From assembly GCA_943704525.1 (NCBI GenBank), contig CALSCQ010001655.1, forward strand, positions 14,650 through 34,693: a stretch of 20,044 bases of DNA, given 5' to 3'. Below the pieces are notes generated by a model, which saw nothing but the letters and a program-made list of their open reading frames with translations, did not search any database and was not told the DNA's origin. Positions 1-9,524 of this stretch are shown piece by piece (the first letter of the stretch is position 1; every line of letters starts with the position of its first letter). The translations under genes and the position numbers were made by a program. This DNA comes from Pigoraptor vietnamica. Lineage: Eukaryota > Opisthokonta > Filasterea.

Positions 1-115
1 CACTCAACGGACGACCGAGGTCGATCACGGCGCGGTCGAGCGTCATCGATTGCGACTTGTGCACGGTGATGGCGAAGGCAAGGACGAGCGGAAACTGGCG
101 GCGCTGAATGCCATA
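1..115 (-). other. Fragment of a PIF1-family DNA helicase (motif V region), running off the window edge
   Basis: On the minus strand, the frame starting at about 115 reads [20 protein letters not shown] followed by [14 protein letters not shown]. This is the motif V region of PIF1-type 5'-to-3' DNA helicases (family pattern: QFPL-x-LA-x-A-x-T-x-HK-x-QG-x-TL). The usual glycine after HKSQ is serine here. The frame stays open to base 1, so the C-terminal part lies outside the window. Upstream the same frame is open only to a stop near 165, and similarity fades before the RRQFPL stretch, so the ATPase core is absent on this side. PIF1 helicases occur as host genes, in Helitron transposons and in large DNA viruses; the fragment cannot decide which. 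It abuts a dehydrogenase exon with no gap. Confidence 0.75.
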
Positions 116-116
116 C

Positions 117-561
117 CAGCGGCCTCCGACGAGATCCCCTCGGGGATTGGGAACGCATAGCGCGCGTCAATCTGAATGTGCGTCGCAAATCCGCCGCGGT
201 TTCCGTTGGCGATCGTGAGCTGCTTCGTGCCGCACAGGTTGTCCCGCCCCGTCGAGCACCACTCGCAGTTGGAGCACGACGAGCAGAGGGGGCCCACGCC
301 CACGCGCATGCCCGGCTTTACGTTCGTCACGAGAGAGCCAACCTCGCGAACAACTCCAATCACCTCGTGTCCGGCAATGAGCGGCAGCGGCGTGGGACCG
401 TACTTCTGGTCGACGAAATCGACGTCGCTGCGACAGATGCCGCAGTGCGTCACTTCGATGCGGACGTCCTTTGCGCTGAGGGCGGGGAGATCGAGCGTGA
501 TGCGCTGGATTGGCTTTCCAGGCTCAACGACGGCGAAGGCGTCAAACTTTTGCGATGCCAT
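117..561 (-). CDS. Zinc-dependent alcohol dehydrogenase, CAD/ADH6 type, first exon only (partial)
   Basis: The 148 codons from the ATG at 561 encode the N-terminal catalytic domain of a medium-chain, NADP-dependent alcohol dehydrogenase of the cinnamyl-alcohol dehydrogenase/yeast Adh6 type, which reduces aldehydes in the cytosol. Visible parts: catalytic zinc ligand C40 in HCGICRSD, H65-E66 in AGHEVIG, and the structural zinc cysteines C96, C99, C102 and C110 (spacing C-x2-C-x2-C-x7-C). Homologues run to about 350 residues; here the family match stops at ISSEAAG, just before the expected PLLCAG-like segment and the Rossmann fold. A GTATGG splice donor at 116 would fit (phase 1), but the next bases read as a PIF1 helicase instead of obvious intron. 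Start context is CAAAATGG. Either a normal exon 1 whose later exons lie outside the window, or a gene cut by an insertion or misassembly. Confidence 0.85.
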
Positions 562-966
562 TTTGTTTCTTTTTCAGTGAGTTCCACGAGACGATGGGCT
601 GCAAAATCTTGAGGCTGAGAGCGCTGTGTTCGCAATCGTCTAGCGATTATACTGATCTGTGTGAGCCTTTCGTCCAATTGTCAACAACAGTCACACAATG
701 GGATTACGATTGGTTGCACGTAGAGTGAGGGTTAGTTCGCTTCCATGTCACCGTGGATTGACCAATCACAACACGGCGGCGGAAGAAACCGCGGAAGAAC
801 ACGGCACACGGACACACACACACACACACACACACACGCACGCACACACGCACGAAGCGCACTCGTGCGTGTGCTTGCATTTGAGATCCCTCTCCAGGCC
901 TCTCGACCAACAGAAAAGAGGACATTTTTTTGAAAAAATCACATACAGATCGCAACCGACGCAATC
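562..966. other. Divergent intergenic spacer, likely two promoters
   Basis: About 405 bp separate the dehydrogenase start (minus) from the hydrolase start (plus), so the spacer should hold both promoters. I see no clear TATA box. It carries a short CA tract at 812-837, running into CGCA/CACG-rich sequence to about 855. No coding exon is convincing here. Confidence 0.6.
812..837. repeat. (CA)n microsatellite, about 13 units
   Basis: Uninterrupted AC/CA dinucleotides, followed by degenerate CGCACG repeats. It lies in the shared upstream region of two divergent genes. Confidence 0.9.
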
Positions 967-2953
967 ATGGCGCGCCTGTTGACGATTACGCTTCCCAGCG
1001 GACTTCGAATTGCGGCAAAGTCGTGGGGACCGGGCGACGGAAAGCCGTTTCTCGGACTTCACGGTGTGTGGGCATGCGTGAAGTGTCTGTGTGCGGTGGC
1101 TCGTGTGCAAATCCGCGCGCATGTGATTGCTGGCGTTCTCGATAGTGATGCCTATAGGTTCGCATACACGCTAATAAGCACGAAACGTGTGTGCGCTGCG
1201 TCAGGCTGGCTCGACAATTCGAACACATTCGACGCTGTTGCGCCGCTTCTTCCAAAGGGTATGTCTCGTTGGATCCGTCGACATTGTGCGCGGAAGGCGC
1301 ACCAATACGCAGATCCGATGCTTCTTCTAAGAACACTCCTTCACCGCGCAAAGCAATCGCCTTGCTGTCGAGAAAAATTGGCATGCCTCAGAGAGTTCGT
1401 TTTCTACTTCTTCTCACTATAACTCACTCTTAATGCGCCAGACATCAATCTCGTTGCCGTCGACCTTCCCGGCCACGGGTTCTCCGATCACAAGCCACCG
1501 GGGGCCTCGTACTTTCACGCCGACTGGCTGTACAACGTCCGCGTGAGTAGCACGCGTCTCCTTCTTCTGTCGCACTGGTCATTCTATGTGCGATTCCCCT
1601 CTTCTCACCGCTCCCCGTGCCTTGCTGACGGTGTCTCTAACCCCTTTCTCCGCATTCCGGATGTCGATTGTCTCTGCAGAGCATCGTGGACGGTGAGTGT
1701 GTGTGTGTGCGTGCGCGTGTGGGATCCCCAGAAGTGTCGGCTTGGTAACGCGTCCTTGCTAGGATTGAAGTGTCGGCTTGGTAACGCGTCCTTGCTAGGA
1801 TTGCTTGTCATATAGTCTGTCGCGTGGGAGGCGCAACTTCTTCGTCTGCTGCTCACATCTGCCCTTCGCAGTGCTGGGATGGACCAAGTTCTCATTTATG
1901 GCGCACAGTATGGGGGCGGGCATTGCGTCGATGGTGAGTCACGTGCAGCAGGCGGCAGATGTGGAGTAGAGGGAAAGTGTCGCACGGAGACGTCTTGCAC
2001 GTACGCTTGCAAAGGATATGGAGGGCCATGCACAGCTGCAGACTGGACAACACGTGCTCACTCGTACACAGCGCACTCACCACACGCACTCCGCTCGCCA
2101 CACGCCCGCGCGCACACACAGAGACGCACACATACGTACCACACACCCGACGCTGTTCGTGGCACTTACGGCACATGCGCTACAGTTCACTGGGACGTTT
2201 CCCTCGCGCGTGGAGAGTATCGTTCTCATCGAGGTGCGTGTGACGTCCGTGTGGCGTATTTGCGAACGCATGTCGCGTGGGCAGAGAAAATATTTAACGT
2301 CACACTCTTCACATGCGCGCGCGAGTCTAACCCTCCTTACTTGTCGTCGGCGGGCGTGCTCACTGTCACCACCAGGGCATGGCGCCGCTGTTCCGGAGCC
2401 AGACGCACGCAGCCGACCAGCTTGCCAAGGGCATCGACTCACTCGCCGCTCTCGAGAGGAAGAAGCCACGCGTGTACGCAAACCGCGAGGAATGCATCGC
2501 AAAGTGCGTGCGGGCGTGCGTGTGTGTTCGTGCGTGCATGTGAATGTGTGTGTGAATGTTGTTTGTGTGCGTGCATCGCGCGTGTGATAAGCATGCGCGT
2601 GTGAGTAAGTTCACGTGTGTGCATGTGTTTTGGGAGTCAGTCGCAGTCTGTACCGAGGGACTGTGGCGCTCATTCGTGCGTGACTTGCCTCCCACGCGTG
2701 ACCGTTGCTTACACGCACTCATTCCGCGTTCAATCCCTCCCCGTACCCTCTAAGGATGATGCACAATTACCGCTCCCTCACTCGGGAATCGGCGGAGCTG
2801 CTCTGCCAGCGGTCCGTGCGCGAGGTCGAGAAGGGCGGCGCGTGCTTTGCGCACGACCCCAAGCTCAAGGCGTCCTCGTTGGTGATGTTCTCACGTGACC
2901 AAGTGAAGAGCGTGATGTCGCGAGTGGACTGCCCCGTGCTGCTGCTTCTGTGG
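967..2953 (+). CDS. SERHL-like alpha/beta hydrolase, eight exons, C-terminal exon not found
   Basis: Exons 967-1063, 1205-1258, 1442-1542, 1680-1692, 1872-1933, 2186-2233, 2376-2503 and 2755-2953 join in phase into 234 codons. The protein is an alpha/beta-fold hydrolase close to the serine hydrolase-like (SERHL) group, whose substrate is unsettled. Motifs: LHGWLDNSNTFD (oxyanion region, about 31-42), VDLPGHGFSDH, nucleophile elbow AHSMG with S101, then FPSRVESIVLIEGMAPL, and a cap/C-terminal part with NYRSLTRESAELL and CPVLLLLW. This order matches SERHL proteins well. The usual final segment with the catalytic histidine (roughly 45-70 residues) is missing: the last donor GTGTCT at 2954 leads into a 111-bp CA tract, and only about 215 bp remain before the convergent gene. 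Exon 4 is just 13 nt. The intron between exons 5 and 6 is CA-rich. Start at 967 is the first ATG, context CAATCATGG. Confidence 0.85.
1731..1802. repeat. Tandem duplication, two exact 36-bp units
   Basis: Positions 1731-1766 and 1767-1802 are identical 36-base copies beginning GAAGTGTCGG. They lie in the hydrolase intron right after the 13-nt exon, downstream of a GT-rich donor region. Confidence 0.95.
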
Positions 2954-2993
2954 GTGTCTGTGAATTCGGCGTTCGATGCATGTTTGAGTTGTT

Positions 2994-3109
<116 letters not shown>

Positions 3110-3320
3110 TCGCGCGGCGTTTCACCAATTTCAACGGCCCAAATTACAAGCATCGAGTCAGAACGCAATTGTACTAGTGAACGCCCGCAGCAACGCAAGC
3201 GACGTATGTACACACGCGCCATATGCGACAGCCAAATTCGCTGCAATCCCCGTGAGGGGAGCGAGAGGGGTAGACCTCCATGACAAAATCGAACAAACAC
3301 TTCGACGGCAAACGCAGTGC

Positions 3321-5928
3321 CTAATGACCAAGGCCCACGCGGTGCGGCCGGACAAACGCGTCGATGGGCGCGCTAATGCCGTCGCTGGAAGCACCGAGCC
3401 CGTCGCCCGGCCGCCACCCCATCGCCCGCAGCATCTTGTTGCCAATATTCGAGTCTGGGATGGGACCCGCATGCGCGCCGACGACAGCGCCGACGCGAGG
3501 CGCAGGGCCGCCGCTGACCACGACGGCAGACACTGCATAGCCGCCCTTCTTTCCGTGCCGCGAAGGCCGCTCGTCCTGGTCGTGCCGTTCGTCCGGCAGC
3601 TGGGCGCGCAGTCGCCGCACGGCCGCCTCGAGCACGTGGTCCTCGGGGAGGCCTGACTCCCGCGTCTTGAACAGCACGGGGTAGCGCCGCTGTCCACTGC
3701 CGTGGCTGCGGCTCTGCAGGCGGTAGAGGGACGCCAGCGTGTGTATCTGCCGGCGCTGCTTCCGTCCCATGGGTGGCAGCGGCATCTTGTCCAGGCGCGG
3801 CTCGCCCACAAAGTCCCGCAGCATGCGCACCATCGAGGCAATGTCCATCGACGCCGCGTTCTCCCCCGGATGCACGGCCGCCGCAGCAGCAGCGCGCTTC
3901 TTCTCGCCACGACGGAGACGCTTCTTGCCCTCGGGGCGGTCGTTCTGGCCGTCGCCCTCGCTCAGGTGCCTCTTGCGGCCCTGCGCGCGCGACAGCTTCA
4001 GCCGCTCCTTGAACCCCCGCGGCGCCTCCGTCGTATCGTCGGGAACGGGCCCCATAGGGAACGGGATGCCCGCGCCCAGCTCAAAGCAGCCCTTCGCAAT
4101 CGCCTGGAACTTGGCCTCCTCGGCGTCCATGCGCGCGTCGTCGTCGCCGTACTCTGCGCCGGACACAGCCACCCACGGGCGATAGCCAAGGCCGCTCCCG
4201 CCGACGCCGCCGCATTCGTCTGAAGACACGTCGTCCATGCCGACACCGGCCGCGGGAAAGCACGCGCTCCCGTCGCTCTCTCCGCCCACATCCATCATGG
4301 GCTCGGGCACCACCACTTCCAAAGCCGTCGACGCGGCGTAAATGACGCCACCCAAGGACGGCCCCTTGTTGAGCGGCCCATCGCTCGACGCGACCCACCG
4401 CTGCTGGTCCGAGCGCGCGCGCGACACGATGGCGCCGGCCGCCTTCGAGTGTCCCTTGTGCGCCTTCTGCTGGCGGCCCTTGTTCGGGGAGTGTCCGGAC
4501 GCGCCGCGCGGTCCCTTCGCATCCCGGCGCTTGCCACCCCGACCCTCCGGCTTGTGGGGCGACTCCGTCAAGGCGAAATCCGCGAGCAGCATTTCACGCT
4601 TCAGCGCGCGCTTCGAATTCGAGTGCCTGCGTCCAAACTGCGCGTCAATTGCCGCCGCAATGGCCGCGGCGTCCTCGCTCTCGCTGCTCTCGGGCGAATC
4701 CATGTTGCTGAGGTTGAGCCCCGACACGAGCGTCGCCACCGCCGCGTGGTCCAACACGCCGTCGCCGCTCGCGATCGACGCATTCTCAATGTAATCGAGC
4801 ATGGCGGCCTCAGCGTCAGAGTCTTCGCCTGAGGAGTCGCCGCGTGCCCACACGGGTGCGTTGGGATCGCGCGTGCTTTGCGACCGACCGTTCGCTCGGT
4901 TGCCTTGCGCGCGTGCACGGCGTTCGGCCTCCTTCTTCTCGCGCCTCGTCTGCTTCTTCCCCTTGCGTCCGGACGACGCGACCGACTCGAGCGGAATGAA
5001 GACTTCGGCGGGCGCGGGCGACTTGCCCTTGGGGACAACTTGCGGCGAGCCCATGGCTTCGCGTGCGGAGGGGGGGTCGCCCACTCTGTCGACGAAGAAC
5101 AGCATGCCGTCGTTGACGATGCCGACAGAGGACGACGACTGATCGCCACTCTCTAGGCCTGACGCGCAGAGGGGAAAGCGCGATCAGCCTCACGTGTGCA
5201 AAACGCATCGCAGCAATACGAGCAAAAAGCACAACAGAGATCGAGAAAGTCGCACGACTCCCACCTTCAGCGAGTGCGTCGTAGAACTCGTCCTCCTCAG
5301 AGTCCGCGCTCTCTTCGCCCTCCTCACCGTCCTCGTCATCGTCAGACGCACCCTCCGAGAGACTCTCTTCGTCCAAATCCACGTCGCCGCCCACGTCGTC
5401 CACCTCGGCGCTCTCTTCGGACGATATGCCATCTTCATCGGATTCCGATTCCGAATCTTCGTCGTCGTCGTCGTCGTCGTCCGAGGACGAATTCAGGCGC
5501 TCGCCCATCCACGAGTGCCGACGCACCTTGCCCGTGCCGTCCACCGAGGCAAAGCGGTGCAGGTTCGGCTGCGATCCCCGCTTCCGTCCTTCGTCAAACA
5601 GACCGACAGTGGAGCCAATCACGTCGTCGGCGTTGTAGTCGAAATGAAACTCTGCGCCGCGCGCGCCGAGACTCCCGCGGCCGTGCTTTCCCTTGTAGTG
5701 CGCGCCAAAGAGGCTGTCGTCCATTTTGGCCTGTCGCTCTCCGCCGTGCGAGTACTCGTTCCACCACATACGCTGGAACATGGCAAGCTCCCCGGGATCA
5801 CTGTAGCGCTTCCGGTTGCGCGAGACGCTGCGATCGCCGCCGCCATCACTCCTGCCGTTGCCGCGACCGCCGTGGCCACCGCGACCGCCACCCCCGCCAC
5901 CCCCGCGCTTGCGGCCCCTCCGACCCAT
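3321..5928 (-). CDS. SQS1: SQS1-like protein with R3H and G-patch domains
   Basis: Two exons, 5928-5265 and 5158-3321, separated by a 106-bp intron (donor GTGGGAG, acceptor GCGTCAG), encode 833 residues. Order: N-terminal Arg/Gly-rich RNA-binding-like tract (about 1-40), conserved block with YSDPGELAMFQRMWWNEY, long Asp/Glu/Ser acidic stretch (about 150-220), low-complexity basic linker, R3H-like single-strand nucleic-acid-binding region (about 683-722, GRKQRRQIHTLASLYRLQSR), and a C-terminal G-patch (about 792-833, NIGNKMLRAMGWRPGDGLG). This is the architecture of yeast Sqs1/Pfa1 (767 residues), which activates the DEAH helicase Prp43 in spliceosome disassembly and ribosome biogenesis. The frame is open upstream of 5928, but this ATG starts the Gly/Arg tract and has the context CAAAATGG. 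It faces the hydrolase tail to tail. Confidence 0.9.
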
Positions 5929-6239
5929 TTTGGCGAATCGGCCTTTCCCGCGACGACTCGCTGACTTGCGGGGGGAGTGAGAGTAGCGACGAAGAGAGTG
6001 GGTGGGAGTACTCGCGTCGCTGTCGGCGACTCGTAATAAAGCGAGATCGGATCGAAGAGCGACGGCGATCCGCCGAACGGCGCGAAAGCGGTTTCGAGCA
6101 AAATTAAGGTGCACCCTGTAGAAGATTTTGGTGACGCACTCAAACCGCAATAAATGTCCGGAGAAAAATGGACGAAGAAAGGCGGCAATGTTGGAGAGAA
6201 GAAGAGGCACTGCAAGGGGATGGAAAGAGAGTGGGTGGG

Positions 6240-6357
<118 letters not shown>

Positions 6358-7239
6358 CAGTGGGCGGCCAACCCCGCTGCAATTGAGAAATGTGGCGCGC
6401 GCGGGGAAACGATTGGGACTGCAATGTCACCACCAAAGGGGCGTTCCCTCGAACTCGAACCGTGAAATTAATGTGAGCATCTCGCCAAATCTGGAGAGAA
6501 TTAACGCAAATTGCAAATTTATCTGGCACGCCAATCAGGCGTTGTGCAAGAGCAACGTTGTCTGCACGCACGCACGCACGGCACGCACGCACGGTCACAA
6601 GGTCCCCTCTCCAAGATCCTTGAAAAACAATTCGACTGTGTACGTCATGCGTTTGGATCTGATATGTGGACGTGTGGCCATTGAATTGGCAACATGATCG
6701 CTGGTGTGCTTTTTCGTCCGTAAGTGAGACGTGGCAGAAGTGAGATGCCGAAGGAATGATTTTTTGGCTTTCGTGTTTTTCCTTCGCCTTTTGTGAGAGG
6801 AGCATTACACAGGACTTCTTCTCTGCTCTGAGAAGCTTTGCTTCGTTCAAAGTTTGATCGCATGTGTTCAATCTCAGTTTGGATGTTATGCGGGGTTACA
6901 TATTGGCAAAGTGCATTAGCACTCACTGTGACGACAGACGGTTGCCTCGTCTTCGCGACAGGAAGAATAAGTGCGACAGTAAGTGTTGAAGGGGTGTCAT
7001 GAAAACAGCACGACACGGTAAGACGCGATCGCTGTTACTCGAGTGATCGCTAGCATCCTGACCCTCGCAGTCCCCTCTCGTTCTGACTCTCCCTAGAGAC
7101 AAGAACGTCCGCCCGTTTGCTGCCAAGTGAATGGACGGTGAGGTATGTGCGCGCACGCGGTAGAGTCGCTCAGAGCAGAGAGAGTGGTCACGGAGACACG
7201 GCGAACTCTCCAGCTTCCAAAAGCGGGTGACGTTGAACT

Positions 7240-7253
7240 CCATGACGTCATGG
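7240..7253. promoter_or_regulatory. Perfect CRE-type palindrome upstream of the F-box gene
   Basis: CCATGACGTCATGG is a perfect 14-bp palindrome centred on TGACGTCA, the full site for bZIP proteins of the CREB/ATF class. It lies about 212 bp upstream of the F-box start at 7465. The palindrome is seen directly; regulatory use is inferred. Confidence 0.45.
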
Positions 7254-7464
7254 TCGGAATGTGTTGTGCGAAACCCCCACCCCGCATGACACTGATGCCT
7301 CATGCCAGTCGGCCAGAACACACGACAGCCACAAAGTGCTTGAGCCGCGAAGGACGCACGCTGCCAGTGTCCCGCATCTACATAAGTGCGCTGTCCTGGC
7401 GCGTTGTTAGGCAGACTGCTGTCTCACCACGAGCAACGGTTGCAAAGGGCGCCGGCGGCAAGAA

Positions 7465-9324
7465 ATGGACTTCCTCACGGCGCTTCCCCCCGAGATCCAA
7501 GAGCAGGTCGTTGGATCCCTCGACGCGGCGCGCGATCTGTCCGCCCTCGCTTGCACCGCCAAGCACTGGAACAGGATGGTCCGCGGCAAGTGCGCACGTG
7601 ACATGGCAATTGCGCTCAAGGCCCTGCATAGGTCGCTCGCGAACTTCGACGCCCGGCACGTGACCGATGTCCCGCTGCTCGACAGTCCGCGTATGGGGAG
7701 CGGCTCGAGTGCCTACGATGGCGAGTCCACCGACGAGGAGCGTCTCTACATTGCCTGGCCGCTCGATGCGATTCTCGAGATTGACATGCCGCGCGGTCCC
7801 ATCTTTGTGACCCTCCGCCGGTCTTTCCAGCGCCGCGTGTCCGTGCAGATGCCGCACTGGCGCTGGTCGTACTGCGTCTTCCCTGAATCCAGCAACTGGA
7901 ATGTCACGGACAGGCCTGCGGGGCGCGTGGAGCGTGCCCATAGCCCCGCGGAGGCAATCTGTCTGTCGATCTTCCGCGCCGGCCGCGAGTGGGCGGGCGC
8001 GCGACCGGCGGAACGTCCACACGGCGAAGCAGTTGCACCTGCCGCGGCGACGCGCCGTGTGCAGTCGCGAATTGCCAAGAAGAGCGGCACTGGTGGGAGC
8101 GCCTTACATCCCTTTGACGCGCGGGCGTTTGCTCAGGCGCTGCAGTCGCTGCTGGACGACCCCCGCATCGGGCGAAACGAGTCTGCCGCCGGACACGCCC
8201 TGTGCTCTGGCCGCCTCGCTACTCTGCGCAAGGTTCATGTCGGTGGCTCTCACCTCGGCGAGCTTGCGACGGCGCTTGCGGAGGCGAAGGTAACCGGGCG
8301 TGGGACGCGCATTCTCACACGGCGCTCTGGGCGAGCGGTGACGGGCAACGGCGACGAGGACCCTGTCGCGAACTCCATCGCCGCGGAGCCAGCGCTGCGC
8401 CATGCATTTGTCGAGTGCCGGAATGGCGCGTTTGCGACGTATGTGCTTCGCACCGCGACCCACTCGGAACGGCCTATGGGCTCGTACGCGAGCGCCGGGG
8501 ACGCCTTCTCGGCGCTTGCGCGCTACATGTACGGGGACCACCTGACTGTGCCGGTCCTCCCTGGCGATTACAAAGGGCAGGTGGACAGACTCGTGTCCGC
8601 GTGGACGAAATTGCACGACGGCTGGCCGTTGCCGGAGGACGTCCCCGACGACGACTCGACGGAGGCACTCGCGATGCTTTGGGAAGAGTACGGGTCACGG
8701 CCGACGTTCACGTGCGTGCCCGACCGCGCCGGCGAGTCCTCGCTTGTGCTGTCGCTAGATCGCCTCCAGGGTGGTAGTGCGCTTGTCGCGTTTCTGCGCA
8801 TTACGACCCCGGCCGAGTGCCGCTGCGCCCGTACTTCGCGGACTACCGTCCAGCCCGTTCGGGCAGCTCCTCTCGAGCAGCGCCGGAGCACGCTCGGTCT
8901 CCCGCCTCGCCGCGCCGACGTCGAGACGGTGTGCGAGTGCACGCGCGACGGTGTGCACGCCATCGACGACACGAATTCGTTCAGGAATGCGCGGGAGGCG
9001 GCGCGGACGGGACGCACCGACGCCCACGATGCCGGCTGCAACGACCCCATTGCCGCCGTCGCGTACCGCCGGGAGAGCGATGGGACGTTCTCGGCGTCGT
9101 TGCGCGGGATAAGCGGGCCTCTGCCTGGACGCAAGGGCGGCGACGAACTCGTGGTTGTGGGCAATCGCTCCATTGCCACATCGTCGCGGTCCGCAGCGCT
9201 GGTGTGGGACCAGACGCGCCGATACCTTGAAGGGAGACTGCCGGCGAGAAAGGCAACGACGATGGACGCGCCGTATGCGCCGAGCTCGGGGCTGTGGCTG
9301 TTTGTGGAGAAGGTCTCTGCGTGA
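7465..9324 (+). CDS. F-box protein, intronless, 619 residues
   Basis: A single open frame starts in a good context (CAAGAAATGG). Residues about 5-40 (FLTALPPEIQEQVV then DLSALACTAKHWNRMVR) fit an F-box, the motif that docks on Skp1 in SCF ubiquitin ligases, so the protein is probably a substrate receptor. The other 570 or so residues show no repeat or domain I recognise: no WD40, LRR, kelch, ankyrin or membrane span. They are rich in Ala, Arg and Asp. It is the only complete larger gene in the window without an intron, while neighbours have two to eight or more exons. Divergent, often intronless F-box proteins are expanded in some amoebae and their giant viruses, so transfer or a retrocopy are options; this is inference. 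It converges with the cytochrome b5 reductase gene, with 200 bp between stops. Confidence 0.85.
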   Translation: MDFLTALPPEIQEQVVGSLDAARDLSALACTAKHWNRMVRGKCARDMAIALKALHRSLANFDARHVTDVPLLDSPRMGSGSSAYDGESTDEERLYIAWPLDAILEIDMPRGPIFVTLRRSFQRRVSVQMPHWRWSYCVFPESSNWNVTDRPAGRVERAHSPAEAICLSIFRAGREWAGARPAERPHGEAVAPAAATRRVQSRIAKKSGTGGSALHPFDARAFAQALQSLLDDPRIGRNESAAGHALCSGRLATLRKVHVGGSHLGELATALAEAKVTGRGTRILTRRSGRAVTGNGDEDPVANSIAAEPALRHAFVECRNGAFATYVLRTATHSERPMGSYASAGDAFSALARYMYGDHLTVPVLPGDYKGQVDRLVSAWTKLHDGWPLPEDVPDDDSTEALAMLWEEYGSRPTFTCVPDRAGESSLVLSLDRLQGGSALVAFLRITTPAECRCARTSRTTVQPVRAAPLEQRRSTLGLPPRRADVETVCECTRDGVHAIDDTNSFRNAREAARTGRTDAHDAGCNDPIAAVAYRRESDGTFSASLRGISGPLPGRKGGDELVVVGNRSIATSSRSAALVWDQTRRYLEGRLPARKATTMDAPYAPSSGLWLFVEKVSA

Positions 9325-9524
9325 GGGAGGCCGTGCGTGCGCGTGCGTGCGCGCGTGCCGGACGTAATGAATGCAACAGAGCTCGTGTATCTCCCTAGAT
9401 GTTACATCGTTCTTTCATTCTAGAGAACGGGGTCTCAAAATATGTGCGCGTTTCGTGCATCGCATGCCTCGTAATCGAGGGCGCCCTAGCACACACATTC
9501 CACTCCCCCTTTGTGTCCGTCACC

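Noticed and set aside
1879-2604. Open frame of 241 codons on the plus strand
   Set aside because: It runs through CA-rich intron sequence and crosses the hydrolase exons in the wrong frame.
3177-3300. Possible last hydrolase exon: a frame reading KFAAIPVRGARGVDLHDK, loosely like the SERHL G-x-HH-V-H-L terminus
   Set aside because: The key histidines are absent, the available acceptors do not match the phase of the previous exon, and the frame has no stop until deep inside the opposite gene. Probably chance.
3158-5149. Many long Arg/Ala-rich frames on both strands over the SQS1-like gene
   Set aside because: They are shadows of a GC-rich coding exon; only one frame carries the R3H and G-patch domains.
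5929-6210. N-terminal extension of the SQS1-like protein upstream of 5928
   Set aside because: The frame is open, but the added residues look like untranslated sequence; the ATG at 5928 has the local start context and begins the Gly/Arg-rich segment.
6434-6470. tRNA B-box-like word GGTTCGAGTTC on the minus strand
   Set aside because: No T-arm stem pairs around it and no matching A box or acceptor stem is present at tRNA spacing.
6923-7321. Minus-strand frame of 132 codons in the long spacer
   Set aside because: Composition is not protein-like, there is no known motif, and it overlaps the CRE palindrome and probable promoter of the F-box gene.
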